Below are positions 10,871 to 21,560 of a stretch of 64,000 nucleotides of DNA, in pieces (positions within the stretch are counted from its first letter, which is position 1; every line of letters starts with the position of its first letter). A program made the translations under genes and the position numbers. Origin of the DNA: Aldrovandia affinis (taxonomy: Eukaryota; Chordata; Actinopteri; Notacanthiformes; Halosauridae); contig JAINUG010000052.1 in the NCBI GenBank assembly GCA_029706075.1, forward strand, positions 547,001-611,000, in the 5' to 3' direction. Below the pieces are notes generated by a model. That model saw only the letters and a list, made by a program, of their open reading frames with translations. It was not told where the DNA came from and did not search any database.

Positions 10871-11540
10871 AAGTGGTGACTAACTTTTGAAGACCGAAGT
10901 GCCACTATACAAAATCATTGTTACTTTCCAACACCTGTCGTCAATGAACTACAAAAAGCAAAGTATGTCAAAAATAAAAGCAAACTATACAAGATACATA
11001 CACAAACGGATAAGAAAATCGTTGATATTGTTTTACACAATAACGTTTACAGCCACAATTCTGAGAATCAAACCAAATGTCTGCTTCCAAAAACCCGGAT
11101 TAAATAGAAAACAGAAAAGGAAATATAAACCTTTTGCAGTGTGTATACGTGGTGAATTAGAATGAGTCACTTTCCGTGCAGATATGCAAAAAGCACGATT
11201 TTCAGACAAGCAGAATCAGTATTTATCTAAACTGGTAAAACGGGACAACCTGTGGAAGACGGCAGGAGAGTTTTTAAGACCAAATCCGCATTTGCTGACA
11301 TTTGTACATCAGGCCATAGCAGACGTGTATGTTGTCGGAGTATCCTGCTAGCGCGAAAGAAAAGTAGCTACCACTGTTTATGGGGAGAAGAGCACACATA
11401 CCCGTATTCGTTCCGAATCTGTTGCTCCCCCGTAGGTTAGATTGTCCAATAATTTATCTTACACCATAAGTGTATCTTGACGCAATGCTCTTTCTCTATG
11501 ACTTATTGGTATGAATAAACTGGAAAAGCGGAAACGAAGT
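10871..11540. other. Intergenic, no gene recognised
   Basis: A plus-strand open frame of 92 codons at 10887-11165 is lysine- and isoleucine-rich and matches no family known to me. Another of 62 codons lies at 11252-11440. Neither has a splice context or motif that supports a gene. Confidence 0.35.
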
Positions 11541-12130
11541 CAAGCAACTTCCGGGACGAAACACGATTTCGAAGCCATTCATTTTCAATAGCTTTCCTTC
11601 ATCATAAAATTATCAGTAATTATTGAGGCCTGTTCTTTGAATTCTTTGGTGTTAATCAACCCCGTTTATTAAGGAATTGAGTTATTAGCATAAAAGTATA
11701 ACGCCTAAAATAATATTAAACTACAAGTCCCATGAGAGCGCAACGTTTCATAGCAGCCTGTGGGACCTGCAGTCGTAGTTTAATGTATTTTTTATGTTGA
11801 TTGCCCGATTCCTGAATAAAAGGCTTCACTTACCAGAAAATAATTCAAGAAACATCCCCAAAGGACGCTTCCAGAACGTCGCGTCATTCCGTAAATGGTA
11901 ATATGGAAGTCTGGGATTGTTCCTTTAATTATTTGCTAATAAGCGAACCATTTTATAAAGGAATCGAGCGTTTTACTTTTACGGCAATTGTTCGATTCCT
12001 TACGGGTTGATTAACAGCAAAAAATTCAAAGAACATCCCCCTAGTACCTTCTTCAATATGAAGAGAAGTTTGCGTCCCATTGAAAATAAATGCCTTCGAA
12101 ATGGAGTTTCGTCCCAGAAGTTATTCAGCT
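11541..12130. mobile_element. Foldback element with long inverted ends
   Basis: The left arm (from about 11546) reads AACTTCCGGGACGAAAC, ATTTCGAAGCCATTCATTTT, then TGTTCTTTGAATTCTTTGGT, GTTAATCAACCC and TTAAGGAATTGAG. The reverse complement of the right arm carries the same words in the same order (AACTTCTGGGACGAAAC, ATTTCGAAGGCATTTATTTT, TGTTCTTTGAATTTTTTGCT, GTTAATCAACCCG). The arms extend well over 100 bp, with a short centre near 11750-11900 that includes TACAAGTCCCATGAGAGCGC. There is no coding capacity. It is probably a non-autonomous DNA transposon of foldback type; the superfamily is unassigned. Confidence 0.6.
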
Positions 12131-12200
12131 TCAGTGTCCGCGTGCGTGCAGTGTTCCCAGCGTATTAGCCCATAGATATATACATAGATATACAGTATAC

Positions 12201-12976
12201 GCACTCAGTGGCCACTTTATTAGGTACACCTGTACACCTGCTCGTTAATGCAATGATCTAATCAGACAATCATGTGTCAGCAACTCAATGCATAAAAGCA
12301 TCTGCATGGTTAAGAGGTTCAGTTGTTGTTCAGATCAAAAAATCTGAATGGGGAAGAAATGTTATCTAAGTGACTTTGACCGTGGAAGTGGTGTGAGTAT
12401 CTCAGAAACTGTCGATCTCATGGGATTCTAGAGTTTACAGAGAATGGTGTGAAAAACTAAAAACATCCAGTGAACGGCAGTTCTGTGGGTGAAAACGCCT
12501 TTTTAATGAGAGAGGTCGGAGAAGAATGAGTGAGGGCATCCGTGTTTATTCCCTCTTGTGCAAGTCGTCATCGTCACAGTTGTTCTTTACACAATGCAGT
12601 GAGCCCTGTTACACACACCTGGTTCCACTCCTGTCAGCTAAGAACAGGAAAGTGAGGCACAGGCTCACCAAAACTGGACAGTTTAAGATTGGAAAAACAT
12701 TGCCTGGTCTGACGAATCTCGATTTCTGCTGCGACATGCAGATGGTAGGGTCAGAATTTGGCGTAAACAACATGAATCCATGCATCCATCCTGCCTTGTG
12801 TAAACCGTTCAGGCTGGTGGTGGTGTAATGGTGTTGGGAATGTTTTCTTGGCACACATTAGACCCCTTAATACCAATTGAGCATTGTTTAAATGCCACAG
12901 CCTACCTGAGTCTTGTTGCTGACCATGTGCATCCCTTTAATAGAAAGGTGTACCTAATAAAGTGTCCACTGAGTGC
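12201..12976 (+). mobile_element. Tc1-like transposon, decayed
   Basis: The inverted ends read GCACTCAGTGGCCACTTTAT followed by TAGGTACACCT at the left and, as reverse complement, GCACTCAGTGGACACTTTAT followed by TAGGTACACCT at the right. Between them are transposase remnants on the plus strand: GRVRIWRKQHESMHP in a shifted frame, then GGGVMVLGMFSWHTL, PLIPIEHCLNATAYLS and VADHVHPF. These are typical of the DDE region of fish Tc1-like transposases. The frames are broken and much of the N-terminal part is missing. A related relic lies at 52305-52600. Confidence 0.8.
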
Positions 12977-13563
12977 AGTGGCGGATCCTGGCATAGGCGA
13001 GAAGCCCGAAGTGGGGGAGGGGTGGAGGTCCACATTCATCTGCAGCAGCAAAGAAGCTTGTTTTTATTAACTATGACTGTCCCGGTCTCCCAAATAAGCT
13101 GCCCCACTCTACCTGAACACCCTGCCTGAGAGACAGAGGGGGACTAGGTTTGTTTGAAGATCTGTAATTTCTAAGAAATTTCCTACAATAATTTATAGAA
13201 ACGTCTGAGTGAGTGAGTAAACAGCTTTTTTCCTGGTCTTCAGGAGCATCTATCAAAAAGTGTCCCACTCTACCCTATCTCACCTGATGTGTTACAAAAT
13301 GTCTTATTTTTTGTTAGTGTTACTGAATTGGAAGCTTTTTTTCCCCAGTTGTTTTACGTTCTTGCATTTCAAATGGAGCAAATACAAGTATTTTAAAGCA
13401 TGCAAGGTGTACGAATTTCCAAGAGCAGCATATTGTAGAGCAAGTGTTATCATAGTTTACTACATCTGATTTGACAAAATGTACAGTATAGGCTACAGAT
13501 TTACAGCAGGGAAATTATTTCTGACATTTTGTATTTTTACCGCACTGATGTCTTCCTCTAGAT

Positions 13564-13844
13564 CAGGGGTCGGCAACCTGCGGCTCCTGAGCCGCATGCG
13601 GCTCTTTCATCCTTATGCTGCGGCTCCGCGTGGCTTGGGAAAATAAATTATAAGTGTCCAATTGAATCGAAAATCCGAGGGGCGCAAGAATTTTTTCGCC
13701 GTCGACAGAAAATGGGGCGCCGTTTACGTGGCTCGCACTGGGTGCTGTCAACCCACGCTACGCCACTGGCGGCTCCCAGTGTTTTCTTTTCCGTGGAAAC
13801 CGGGTCCAAATGGCTCTTTGAGTGTTAAAGGTTGCCGACCCCTG
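13564..13844. mobile_element. hAT MITE (CAGGGGTCGGCAACC ends) with perfect 8-bp TSD
   Basis: The terminal inverted repeats are CAGGGGTCGGCAACC and GGTTGCCGACCCCTG. CTCTAGAT flanks both sides (13556-13563 and 13845-13852). Internal words include GCCGCATGCGGCTC and CCGTGGAAACCGGGTCC. A second copy in the opposite internal orientation lies at 58884-59121. It carries no transposase and is non-autonomous. Confidence 0.9.
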
Positions 13845-13859
13845 CTCTAGATGTATTTG

Positions 13860-14870
13860 TTCTTGCCATTTTAAATGCGTTCATTGTAAGGTGCTGTGAA
13901 AAACGTAAAGGTAAAATGCTGAAATCTATAAATTGTTGATTTATGGTGTAGTGGCCTAATGTAAAGTTCAATCAGTTCAATGCATCACAAAATTAAGTAG
14001 AAAACTCGGAGAGTCCCATCAATTAATCATTGTGTGAAATCTGATGTCAACGTATGTTTTCCCAAGTGAGTCAGCAGACCAGTTTCCAATCATAATGCAG
14101 TTTTCACCATCCGCAATGGCAGTTCTGGTGAGTCCAGCTCTAATGAGTCTTAATAGAAGTGAATGAGAACTATAACAACAAAACAGAAAAAATAGCAACA
14201 TTTCTTTGTTTGCTTCAAAACCCATGATCGCTCGCATAGTCCAGCAAATAAACTGTCTACGGTTTACGCCACAAGCATCACGGAAGCAGCGCCGCAAGCC
14301 ACTCTAATTAAATGGTGATGGATGAGGATTCTTACACTAGAAACAAATGTGGTGCGTCACGGTTGTGTTGCTGGAGCAGCTCAAACAAATTGAAGCATCA
14401 TCTCATGATTCTGGTCTATATTCTGCCTTGCCGCTCAGCAAAATTAAGTGTTTACAGACATAAATTGGCTGGAAAATGTTGGGTATACATGATTTTATTT
14501 ATATTGTATTATTACTGGGTGTTTCCCTAGTTCCCTCCTACACTTATGGAAAACAACCGACAACAGATAAGCACCTAAAAATTCTAGTATTTTCATTTTT
14601 TGTAAAATACACAACAGAAACGCTGGGTAAATGACCTCACACTTACAACCCAAGTTAACACAAAATGAGGAGGACTCGATGTCCGTAACAGAAGACCAGA
14701 AAAGTTAGTTGCACAGTCCACCGTGGGAACACAAGCATGTAACAAAAGGTTCGAAAGACACAAGGTATAGCTCTCTCTTATACAGTCTGCAAGGTACATT
14801 TACATTCATTCACACTGGGGGGTGAGACACAGGGCCCTGCCTGATTGGGCCAAAGACACTATTGTTACAA
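13860..14870. other. Intergenic, no gene recognised
   Basis: AT-rich sequence with only short open frames (for example 14019-14297 minus and 14312-14530 plus) that show no domain, splice context or repeat hallmark I recognise. Confidence 0.4.
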
Positions 14871-14877
14871 GACATTA

Positions 14878-15090
14878 CATTACATTACAGCCATTTAGCA
14901 GACGCTCTTATCCAGAGCGACTTACAGTTTTACATTTCTTTACAATCCATTTATACAGCTGGATATTAACTGAAGCAATTCAGGTTAAGTACCTTGCTCA
15001 AGGGTACAACGGCAGTGTTCCACCTGGGGATTGAACCTGCAACCTTAACGTTACAAGCCCAGCTCCCTAACCATTATACCACACTGCCTG
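14878..15090 (-). mobile_element. V-SINE-like element with L2-clade 3' tail
   Basis: On the minus strand the head reads GCAGTGTGGTATAATGGTTA, with a B-box-like GGTTCAATCCC. A body follows (ACCTTGAGCAAGGTACTTAA in the related copy), then the tail GTAAGTCGCTCTGGATAAGA and GCGTCTGCTAAATG, ending in a (GTAAT)n-type repeat. This tail stem-loop with a short 3' repeat is shared with UnaL2/L2-clade LINEs and V-SINEs of fish. A second good copy is at 18645-18857. Confidence 0.75.
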
Positions 15091-15104
15091 GACATCTCCT
15101 GTAC

Positions 15105-15141
15105 ACGCCCCAATACCTGATTCACCCAGGTATTGGGGCGT
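15105..15141. repeat. Perfect 15-bp hairpin
   Basis: ACGCCCCAATACCTG at 15105-15119 is followed by a 7-base loop and its exact reverse complement CAGGTATTGGGGCGT at 15127-15141. It lies just outside the SINE. Its function is unknown. Confidence 0.7.
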
Positions 15142-15144
15142 CAT

Positions 15145-16125
15145 CCATGCAGTCTCTAATACACAAACACAAATCTCATCTATGTGCTCTCAAGACCAAT
15201 ATTTCATGTTTTCTTCCATATTAAGAATTACATTCTCAAAATCCCTTTTGTTTGACCACAACAGACAAACAATGATGAGGTCAACCTTATCTTACCTTAT
15301 ATGAAATGCATAATTAATGTGAAATGCAGGTTTTTGTTGTAACCAATGCACTACACCAGGTAATTTCACCAATTATCTCCCTTCTTCAACCAAGAAGGGG
15401 AACTAATTTCATCCTTTTCACCCTTCAAATTTTAATTTGGAACTACACCAAATTTCATCCTTCAAACTCAATTATACAGTACAGCCTACCCTATGATATG
15501 TTGTGCTGTATTGTGATATTTTGTTGAAGCGGATGAACATGCGAGTGGAGATATGCTGTAACCACTACTGAATGCATTACAGGACCTTTTCAGTGGCTCT
15601 GGGGTTTAAAAACATAGTTGACACGCACATTGCATAAATATCGGCTGTGGAGCAGGGAGAAAGCCCCAGATAAACACTGCTTAAATTAATAAAGAACTCC
15701 CACATTAAACAGTGGTGATTTCTCTCTGTTGTCTGTTATTATGCAACATCACATATCAATGTTGTAGTCAAGTTGACCTTTTTTAAAAGACCTTGAAACA
15801 TGATCTTGATCTTTAAAAAAAGGTAAGCTTGGCTGAAATGTTGATTTCTCTTATCGCATAACAGACACAGACAGACGACAGTTATGTATTAATTTACAGA
15901 GCACCTCTAGAGATTACATTTGGATGATTTACTCAGAAGTCAGTTAAGCTGAGTTAAGTCAGAGTAGAGTATTAGTTGAATTAGTCCAATGCAAAAATTA
16001 TCACCAAAAAACCCAATTTTATTTGTGCCAAAAACAGAACATTTAAAATTGAGCTGACAAGCGTTCCACAGACCAAACAGAAATATCATTTTCAATGGGC
16101 AAGTACCAGCATAATGGAAATGTAT
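15145..16125. other. Intergenic, no gene recognised
   Basis: Only short open frames are present and none carries a domain. TTTTTTAAAAGACC near 15780 and the AGGT-rich sequence around 15820 show no clear repeat structure. Confidence 0.35.
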
Positions 16126-16129
16126 TCCC

Positions 16130-16612
16130 CTACTGACTATAGCACTGCTTTTTTTCTGACTGCATGTTCTCTTCTCTGCCTCGGCCTCTGACTTGGGGGC
16201 ACCTGCCCCCAAGCCCTAGATCCTGCGAGAAGTGTGAGCTGCCCCCATCAACCCTCACCCCCATGCCTATCCCAGTTCCTGGATCTGGACCCCCTTCACG
16301 TGGTTTAGCACCCCCCACTGACTACCTAACTCAGGAGGTGCAAAGTCATTCAGTCCTGAGTCACCTTGGACTGACCATGATATGGTCTTTTTTTGACACA
16401 CCCTGTGCTGGCCAGAAGAGGATGCGCTCCCCCCCTTTTAGTTCCTCCCAAGGTTTCTCCCTATCATGGGAGTTTTTCCTTGCCACTGTTGCCTTTAGGC
16501 TTGCTTTTGGGGGGGGGTCTAAGCCTGGGTTCCCCCTCTGTTAAGCGTTTTGTGACAATTCAGTTGTGAAAAGTGGTATACAAATAAATTTGATTTGATT
16601 TGATTTACTGGC
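16130..16612 (+). mobile_element. L2-type LINE 3' end
   Basis: The end carries TTTCTCCCTATCATGGGAGT, TTTTCCTTGCCACTGTTGCC, AAGCGTTTTGTGACAATTCA and GTGAAAAGTGGTATACAAAT, then a 3' terminal TTTGATTTGATTTGATTTA repeat. This is the usual 3' untranslated region of a fish L2-like LINE. The open frame at 16164-16544 is a by-product of this GC-rich sequence. Confidence 0.7.
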
Positions 16613-16849
16613 AATGAGTGGAAGAGCTTGTGTGGTATACATTTCATTACACTGACTATACTGAATGGCTATGTATGTGTACAAACAAAAAAACTACTTG
16701 AGATGAGCAAAAAAGGCTGTATAAAGTAAACAATGCAGGTCATGAAATATATTGTGTGGTCAAAAAAATACTTATATTCTTTATAAAAATACAATTGCAA
16801 AAAGACAAAAGATAAAGACAAAAATATATCAGAGACTCAGATGACCATT

Positions 16850-17625
16850 GCAAAACAGTTATTTTGTCATTAATCATAGTGGGGGACTCATTATTAGAGG
16901 TGTAGACAGTAGTGTGTTAGTGAGAGTCTCAAATGGCATGCTGTCTGCCTGGTTTCCAGGTTGGAGACGTCCTGGAACAAGCAGACAAGCTCCTGGCCAG
17001 AGCAGGGGTGGATCCAGTGATCATGGTCCACGTTGGAGCCTGTAAAGGTAGGTTTGAGGTTCTGCAGGACACATTTATAGAATTAAGATAGGGATCAATC
17101 AGAGATCAGGGGCAGAACCTCTACGGTGGTCTTCTCAGGAATTCTGCTAGTACCACGTGCCAGTAAAGGGAAGCAGAATTTTATACGGAGATTTAACACG
17201 TGGCTATAAACCTGGTATAGGAAAGAGGGGTATAGGTTCACGGGGCACTGGGACTCCTTTTGGAATGGGTGACCTGTACAAGCGGGACGGGCTACACCTG
17301 AACCAAAGGGGTACAGCTGCATTGGGCCAGCATATGCTTAGGGTAGCGGAGGAATATTTAAACTAGGGACTGAGGTGGCAGGGAGGGAAATTAGTAGTCA
17401 TAGTATTAATAGGGAGGTACATATTGCCCAGATGGAAGATAGCAGGGTGGAGTGTAATAATACCTGTGAGGATATAATTAATAAAGACATTTAAGAGCAT
17501 AATGTGAATAGAGGTGGTTCGGCACAGTTAGGTGTGGAGGGGAAGGACACTAAAATGAAGTGTGAGTAATGCTCAAGGAAAGCACAAGATCCTGTGTTTG
17601 AATGCTAGAAGCATAAAAAAAGTTT
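16850..17625 (+). mobile_element. CR1/L2-like LINE fragment: ORF1 with SGNH/GDSL-type esterase domain, start of ORF2
   Basis: The translated blocks are broken. IIRGVDSS sits at about 16890 (the block I usually of SGNH hydrolases, where the G-D-S is eroded). GTPFGMGDLYKRDGLHLNQR and GTAALGQHMLRVAEEYLN lie at 17250-17363; the D-x-x-H of GLHLN would be the catalytic His block. At 17575-17620 GKHKILCLNARSIK looks like the start of an apurinic endonuclease domain of ORF2. The elements that carry such an esterase in ORF1 are CR1-like non-LTR retrotransposons. Stops and frameshifts are frequent and the copy ends in an A-rich run. Confidence 0.65.
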
Positions 17626-17656
17626 TTTTTTTAATTTTCATGAAATGAGTTTGACA

Positions 17657-17886
17657 CCAGTGTTCTAGAGCAAGTGCTCCTATGCAATCACTAATATATA
17701 TATGCGAATTAGGGGTGTCTAGTACTGCCACGTAAACTGAGGGGGCGGGTAAAAGCCATGTGCCAGAGGTCATTGGATATTTAGGATTCTGTGGTAATGA
17801 TTGACAGTGCATTTGCCAAATCAACAGTATATTACATATTTATGGGAAACTGTGATTGCATAGGAGCACTTGCTCTAGAACACTGG
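17657..17886. mobile_element. MITE with perfect 35-bp terminal inverted repeats
   Basis: CCAGTGTTCTAGAGCAAGTG and the rest of a 35-bp word at 17657-17691 returns exactly as reverse complement at 17852-17886. The internal 160 bp is non-coding. A short TA microsatellite abuts the right side (17887-17910). No clear target site duplication was seen because of that repeat. The perfect arms suggest recent activity. Confidence 0.75.
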
Positions 17887-18129
17887 TTATATATATATAT
17901 ATATATATAGTAATGACATAGACAGACAGACAAGGTTATTACATTACATTACAGATAATAATTCTGGATTATAATGATTGCAGATTTTAAGCGTTAATTA
18001 AGAAACTATTTATTATAGGAATGATAAATAAAGTATATCAACAATTTGACATTACAGATTCAAAGTAAAGCAATTTTATTTAGGTAATTTGTTTTAAACT
18101 TTAAAGAGAGATTGAGAGATTTATTCCTT

Positions 18130-18640
18130 TTTTTTGGAATACTACAGGTCATGTAGTAGTGTGAAAGGAGCAGCAGTCTACCACATGGGGGCAGTGCAGA
18201 GCAGTGTTTAGTGTGGAATGTCACTCACACTGTCCTCTTCCAGCTCACACTGCCTCACTCACTACAGAACTCCTTGTTCCATATCCAGACGATATTGAAC
18301 TCTCTGTCTTACTCCTTCTCAGCCACCATGACACCATTCATTTTCATTTTGGACCTTTTGTGGTCCAATTCATATCCCCACTCAGAGCTCCTCCTCTCTT
18401 CTGCTCCATTCCTCCTCAAGCTTCTGTTTCAGCAGCTTTTCATCCACTTTCTCTCCTGTTTAAACCCCTCATCACTCTCTTCTATGGTGAAATGACCACT
18501 TCTGGCCACCATCTTGTTGGAACAGTGAAGTTAGAATAAAAATGGTCTATTCCCTGAATCCAGTAGCCTTAACAGTAAAACCCTTGTTTAAAGTTTAGCA
18601 CTGGTATTATTATTATTTTTTATTTGTATTATTATTATTT
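18130..18640. other. Intergenic with overlapping open frames, unassigned
   Basis: Two overlapping plus-strand frames (18204-18539 and 18211-18495, 94-111 codons) are hydrophobic and Pro/Leu/Ser rich, with no family match. The composition suggests repeat-derived sequence, and coding status is unlikely. Confidence 0.3.
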
Positions 18641-18644
18641 TTTT

Positions 18645-18857
18645 TTGGCATTTAGCAGACGCTCTTATCCAGAGCGACTTACACAGTTTTACATTTCTTT
18701 ACATACAATCCATTTATACAGCTGGATATTTTACTGGAGAAATTCAGGTTAAGTACCTTGCTCAAGGGTACAACAGCAGTGCCCCACCTGGGAATTGAAC
18801 CTGCAACCTCTGAGTTACAAGCCCAGCTCCCTAAACATTACACTACACTGCCAGCCG
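18645..18857 (-). mobile_element. V-SINE-like element with L2-clade 3' tail, second copy
   Basis: Read on the minus strand, it starts GGCAGTGTAGTGTAATGTTT with B-box GGTTCAATTCC and body ACCCTTGAGCAAGGTACTTA. The tail is GTAAGTCGCTCTGGATAAGA then GCGTCTGCTAAATGCC. It is closely similar to the copy at 14878-15090 but with a degenerate end. Confidence 0.75.
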
Positions 18858-19188
18858 TATTACGCTTGAAAACCCCTCACTTATCCTACATGTAAACTAT
18901 ATTTATTTGATTTAATATAATAATTACTACGCAGGATAGCAATTATCAATTAAATCACCGAATTCGTTGATAGGCAGAGCAATCTGGTGGATCAACCTTC
19001 ATCAAAATTCTTGAACTCACAATTCAATTAAAATTAACAGCTGGTTTATTCAGTCACAACAGTTAGACAAAACATTCAACATCCAATCTACAGACTTAGG
19101 TTCAACTACCTTTTAAAAAAAACATATATTTTTTATTCTGGGCCCACCACCACCCCCTCTTTGGGGGACAACTCTTTTTTATACACAC

Positions 19189-19189
<1 letters not shown>

Positions 19190-19225
<36 letters not shown>
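19190..19225. repeat. (TA)n microsatellite
   Basis: An ATATAT run with flanking TACATACACACACATATACC. It lies in a low-complexity block (19120-19620) with C-rich, CAGACAGACGG-type and TAATAA repeats. Confidence 0.8.
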
Positions 19226-19227
<2 letters not shown>

Positions 19228-19768
19228 CACACACATATACCTATATACATGCATATACATTTTAAGTGTATTTACAGATTGTGCAGTTCTAGCACAGGAG
19301 CCCCCCCCAGGAGCCCTCCCCTCCTCCCACACTACTCTTCCCCCTCCTTCCCCCACCCCTCTTGATCCTACCACCACCCCCGTCCCACCCCAACACCACT
19401 GTTACATCCAAGCAACCAGACAGACGGACAGACAAACAAATAGACAGACAAATCCAGACCAACAAACCTACAGATAGACAAACAAACAATGCACAATATA
19501 ACGCAAAACAAAAGAAAATGGAGAGAAAAAAATATATAAAGAAAAAAATAATAATATATATATATACAGTATATCTATATATAATAATAATAATAAAATG
19601 AAGCAATAATAATAAAAAAGAAAATAGAGTTTATATTTCAATAAATATAAATTTATTTATATAAATTAGAATGTTAGGGAGTGTAACATATGGTAGTGTA
19701 TGGTGGGTGTTTCTATTCTAATGTTGGTATATGGACTTATGCATGTGTGTTTGTGTGTGGGGTTATAG

Positions 19769-20935
19769 TTAACAGTTAACAGGCAAATTTAAGGAATTGA
19801 TGAATGGGTTCCAAGTTTCTTCAAAATGTATGATTTGGTTTTGGAGAGAGGCTGTCAGTTTTTCCATTGATATGTATTCTGTGAGAAGGTTTAACCATTG
19901 TGTGATGTTTAATGTATTTCTGCTCTTCCAGTTCAAGAGGATAGTTTTCTTGGCGATAGTTAGGACAATGAGTATCGGTTTGGTGTTTTTGACAGGGGGG
20001 TTGAGTGTTGAAAGGTCTCCCAATAGACAAAGAGATGGAGAGAGTGGAATGTCGCAGCCCAAAAGCAGGGACGTTCTGTTAATGACTGCTTGCCAGAAAT
20101 GGTGAGTGGGAGGGCAGAGCCAGGTGGCATGGAAGTAGCTATCCGGGGTGTTCAGCGTACAGTGTGAGCATATGTCAGAGTCTATGAATCCCATCTTAAA
20201 CATCTTGTGCTGAGTGATATGAGCTCTGTGAATTACTTTATATTGAATTAGTTGTGCATTACTATTGTTTGTCATTGAAAAGGTGTTCATACAGATTTGT
20301 GTCCAGAAGTCAGTGTTGGTGCTGATTGAGAGGTCTTTTTCCCATTGTTTAATTGGTAGATATGTTGTCATGTCGTTTGTGGATAGTAGTTTTTATGGTT
20401 TGAATAGTTTTCTTAGGATTTGTTATTTTATTAATTTATTCTATTAGTGAGGGTGGCTGGAGGTTATTATTTATTATATTGATCCTTGATTTGATGACAG
20501 ATTTTAATTGGAGATAATGTAGATTCTGTTCTTTCCCAACATCGTACTTCTGGACCAAGTCTTCAAATGTTATGAATGTGCTGTTTAGAAAAATGTGGTG
20601 TAGGTGTGTGATACCTTTTTGTTTCCATGTGTTAAAGATAAGTGGTGTTTTGTTGAGTTGAAAGTCAGGGTTATGCCATATCGGGGTGTATTTACAGGGT
20701 GTCAGTGCGGACTTTGTGATTTTGTTGGTTTTCCACCGAGCTGTCGGAGTCGTTGAGATTACGGTGTTCCTAAAACAGTCATGGTGTTTTATGGCTGTAC
20801 TGAGAAATGGTAAATCTGTGACTGAAATCTCCTTACACTCTGATTGTTCTATTTCTATCCATGGGTTGTTCTGTTGGTTAGGGTGTATCCAATTTTTTAT
20901 GTATTGAAGCCTGGAGGTAGGAGGGAGCAGTACTC
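19769..20935 (-). mobile_element. Tx1/L1-type LINE, ORF2 C-terminal region
   Basis: The 200-codon frame at 20371-19769 contains IQYKVIHRAHITQHKMFKMG, then a CSHC-type cysteine pair, SYFHATWLCPPTHHFW and ILIVLTIAKKTILLNWK. This is the C-terminal domain of fish Tx1/L1-like ORF2 proteins, with C-x2-C and H-x-C spacing. The same frame type continues upstream with stops to about 20935 (SRLQYIKNWIHPNQQNNPWI at its start). The endonuclease and RT are absent. Flanking sequence at 19120-19620 is rich in microsatellites. Confidence 0.75.
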
Positions 20936-20939
20936 TTCG

Positions 20940-21170
20940 TGTCCTAATATGCCAGCACCAGTGAAAGCCAGTGAAGTGTGACGTGCAGTGGAGTGATACG
21001 TGTGAATTTCAGTAGCTTGGAAACCAGACACACAGTGGCATTCTGGACTAGTTGCAGTGGCTTGATAGTACAGGCTGGTAAGCCAGCCACCAATGTGTTA
21101 CAAAAGTCAAGATGTGAATTTACCAAAGCCTGTACCAGTAGCTGTGTATACTCTTGGTATCTCTACACTA
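20940..21170 (-). mobile_element. L2/CR1-type LINE reverse transcriptase fragment
   Basis: The minus-strand frame 21126-20944 reads VNSHLDFCNTLVAGLP, then KPLQLVQNATVCLVS, then ITPLHVTLHWLSLV. This is the thumb-region block (LDYCN, LQ-QNAAAR, LHWLP) of L2- and CR1-like reverse transcriptases. It is only a short relic. Confidence 0.75.
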
Positions 21171-21239
21171 TGGTTGGAAATCACTTAAATATACTGTCTA
21201 CGAAAGCCACCCATCAAACTGTGAAAGTGTCGCGGATCC

Positions 21240-21560
21240 GAGAGAAGGGCAACTAAACTGTTACCTGGTATGAAAGGTAAAAGTTATGATGATAGACTTA
21301 AGGCACTCAATCTATTTAAGCTTAGCAAACGGAGACTTAGGGGGATTTGATTGAGGTTTTTAAATTCCTTTATTTTCTTTTCACAGAGAGTTGTCAATGC
21401 CTGGAACAGCTTGCCAGGTCGGGTAGTAGAGGCAGAAACACTTGGGCTATTCAAGCCCAGGTTAGATGTAATACTATATACTTTTTAGATTAGGACATGA
21501 CGAGCCTAGATGGGCCGAACGGCCCGTTCTCGTCATTATGTATTCTTATGTTCTTATATC
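21240..21560 (+). mobile_element. CR1-like LINE 3' end (GGCCCGTTCTCGTCATTATG)
   Basis: The end of ORF2 is readable as [20 protein letters not shown] and FKPRLDVI. A 3' end with GATGGGCCGAACGGCCCGTT and CTCGTCATTATGTATTCTTA follows, ending in a TTCTTATG-type repeat. A minus-strand copy lies at 47615-47800. Confidence 0.75.

Noticed and set aside
16164..16544. 126-codon proline-rich plus-strand frame
   Set aside because: It lies in the untranslated 3' region of an L2-type LINE.
19362..19606. Overlapping frames with Lys/Asp or Ile/Tyr repeats
   Set aside because: They arise from CAGACAGA, C-rich and TA-rich simple repeats.
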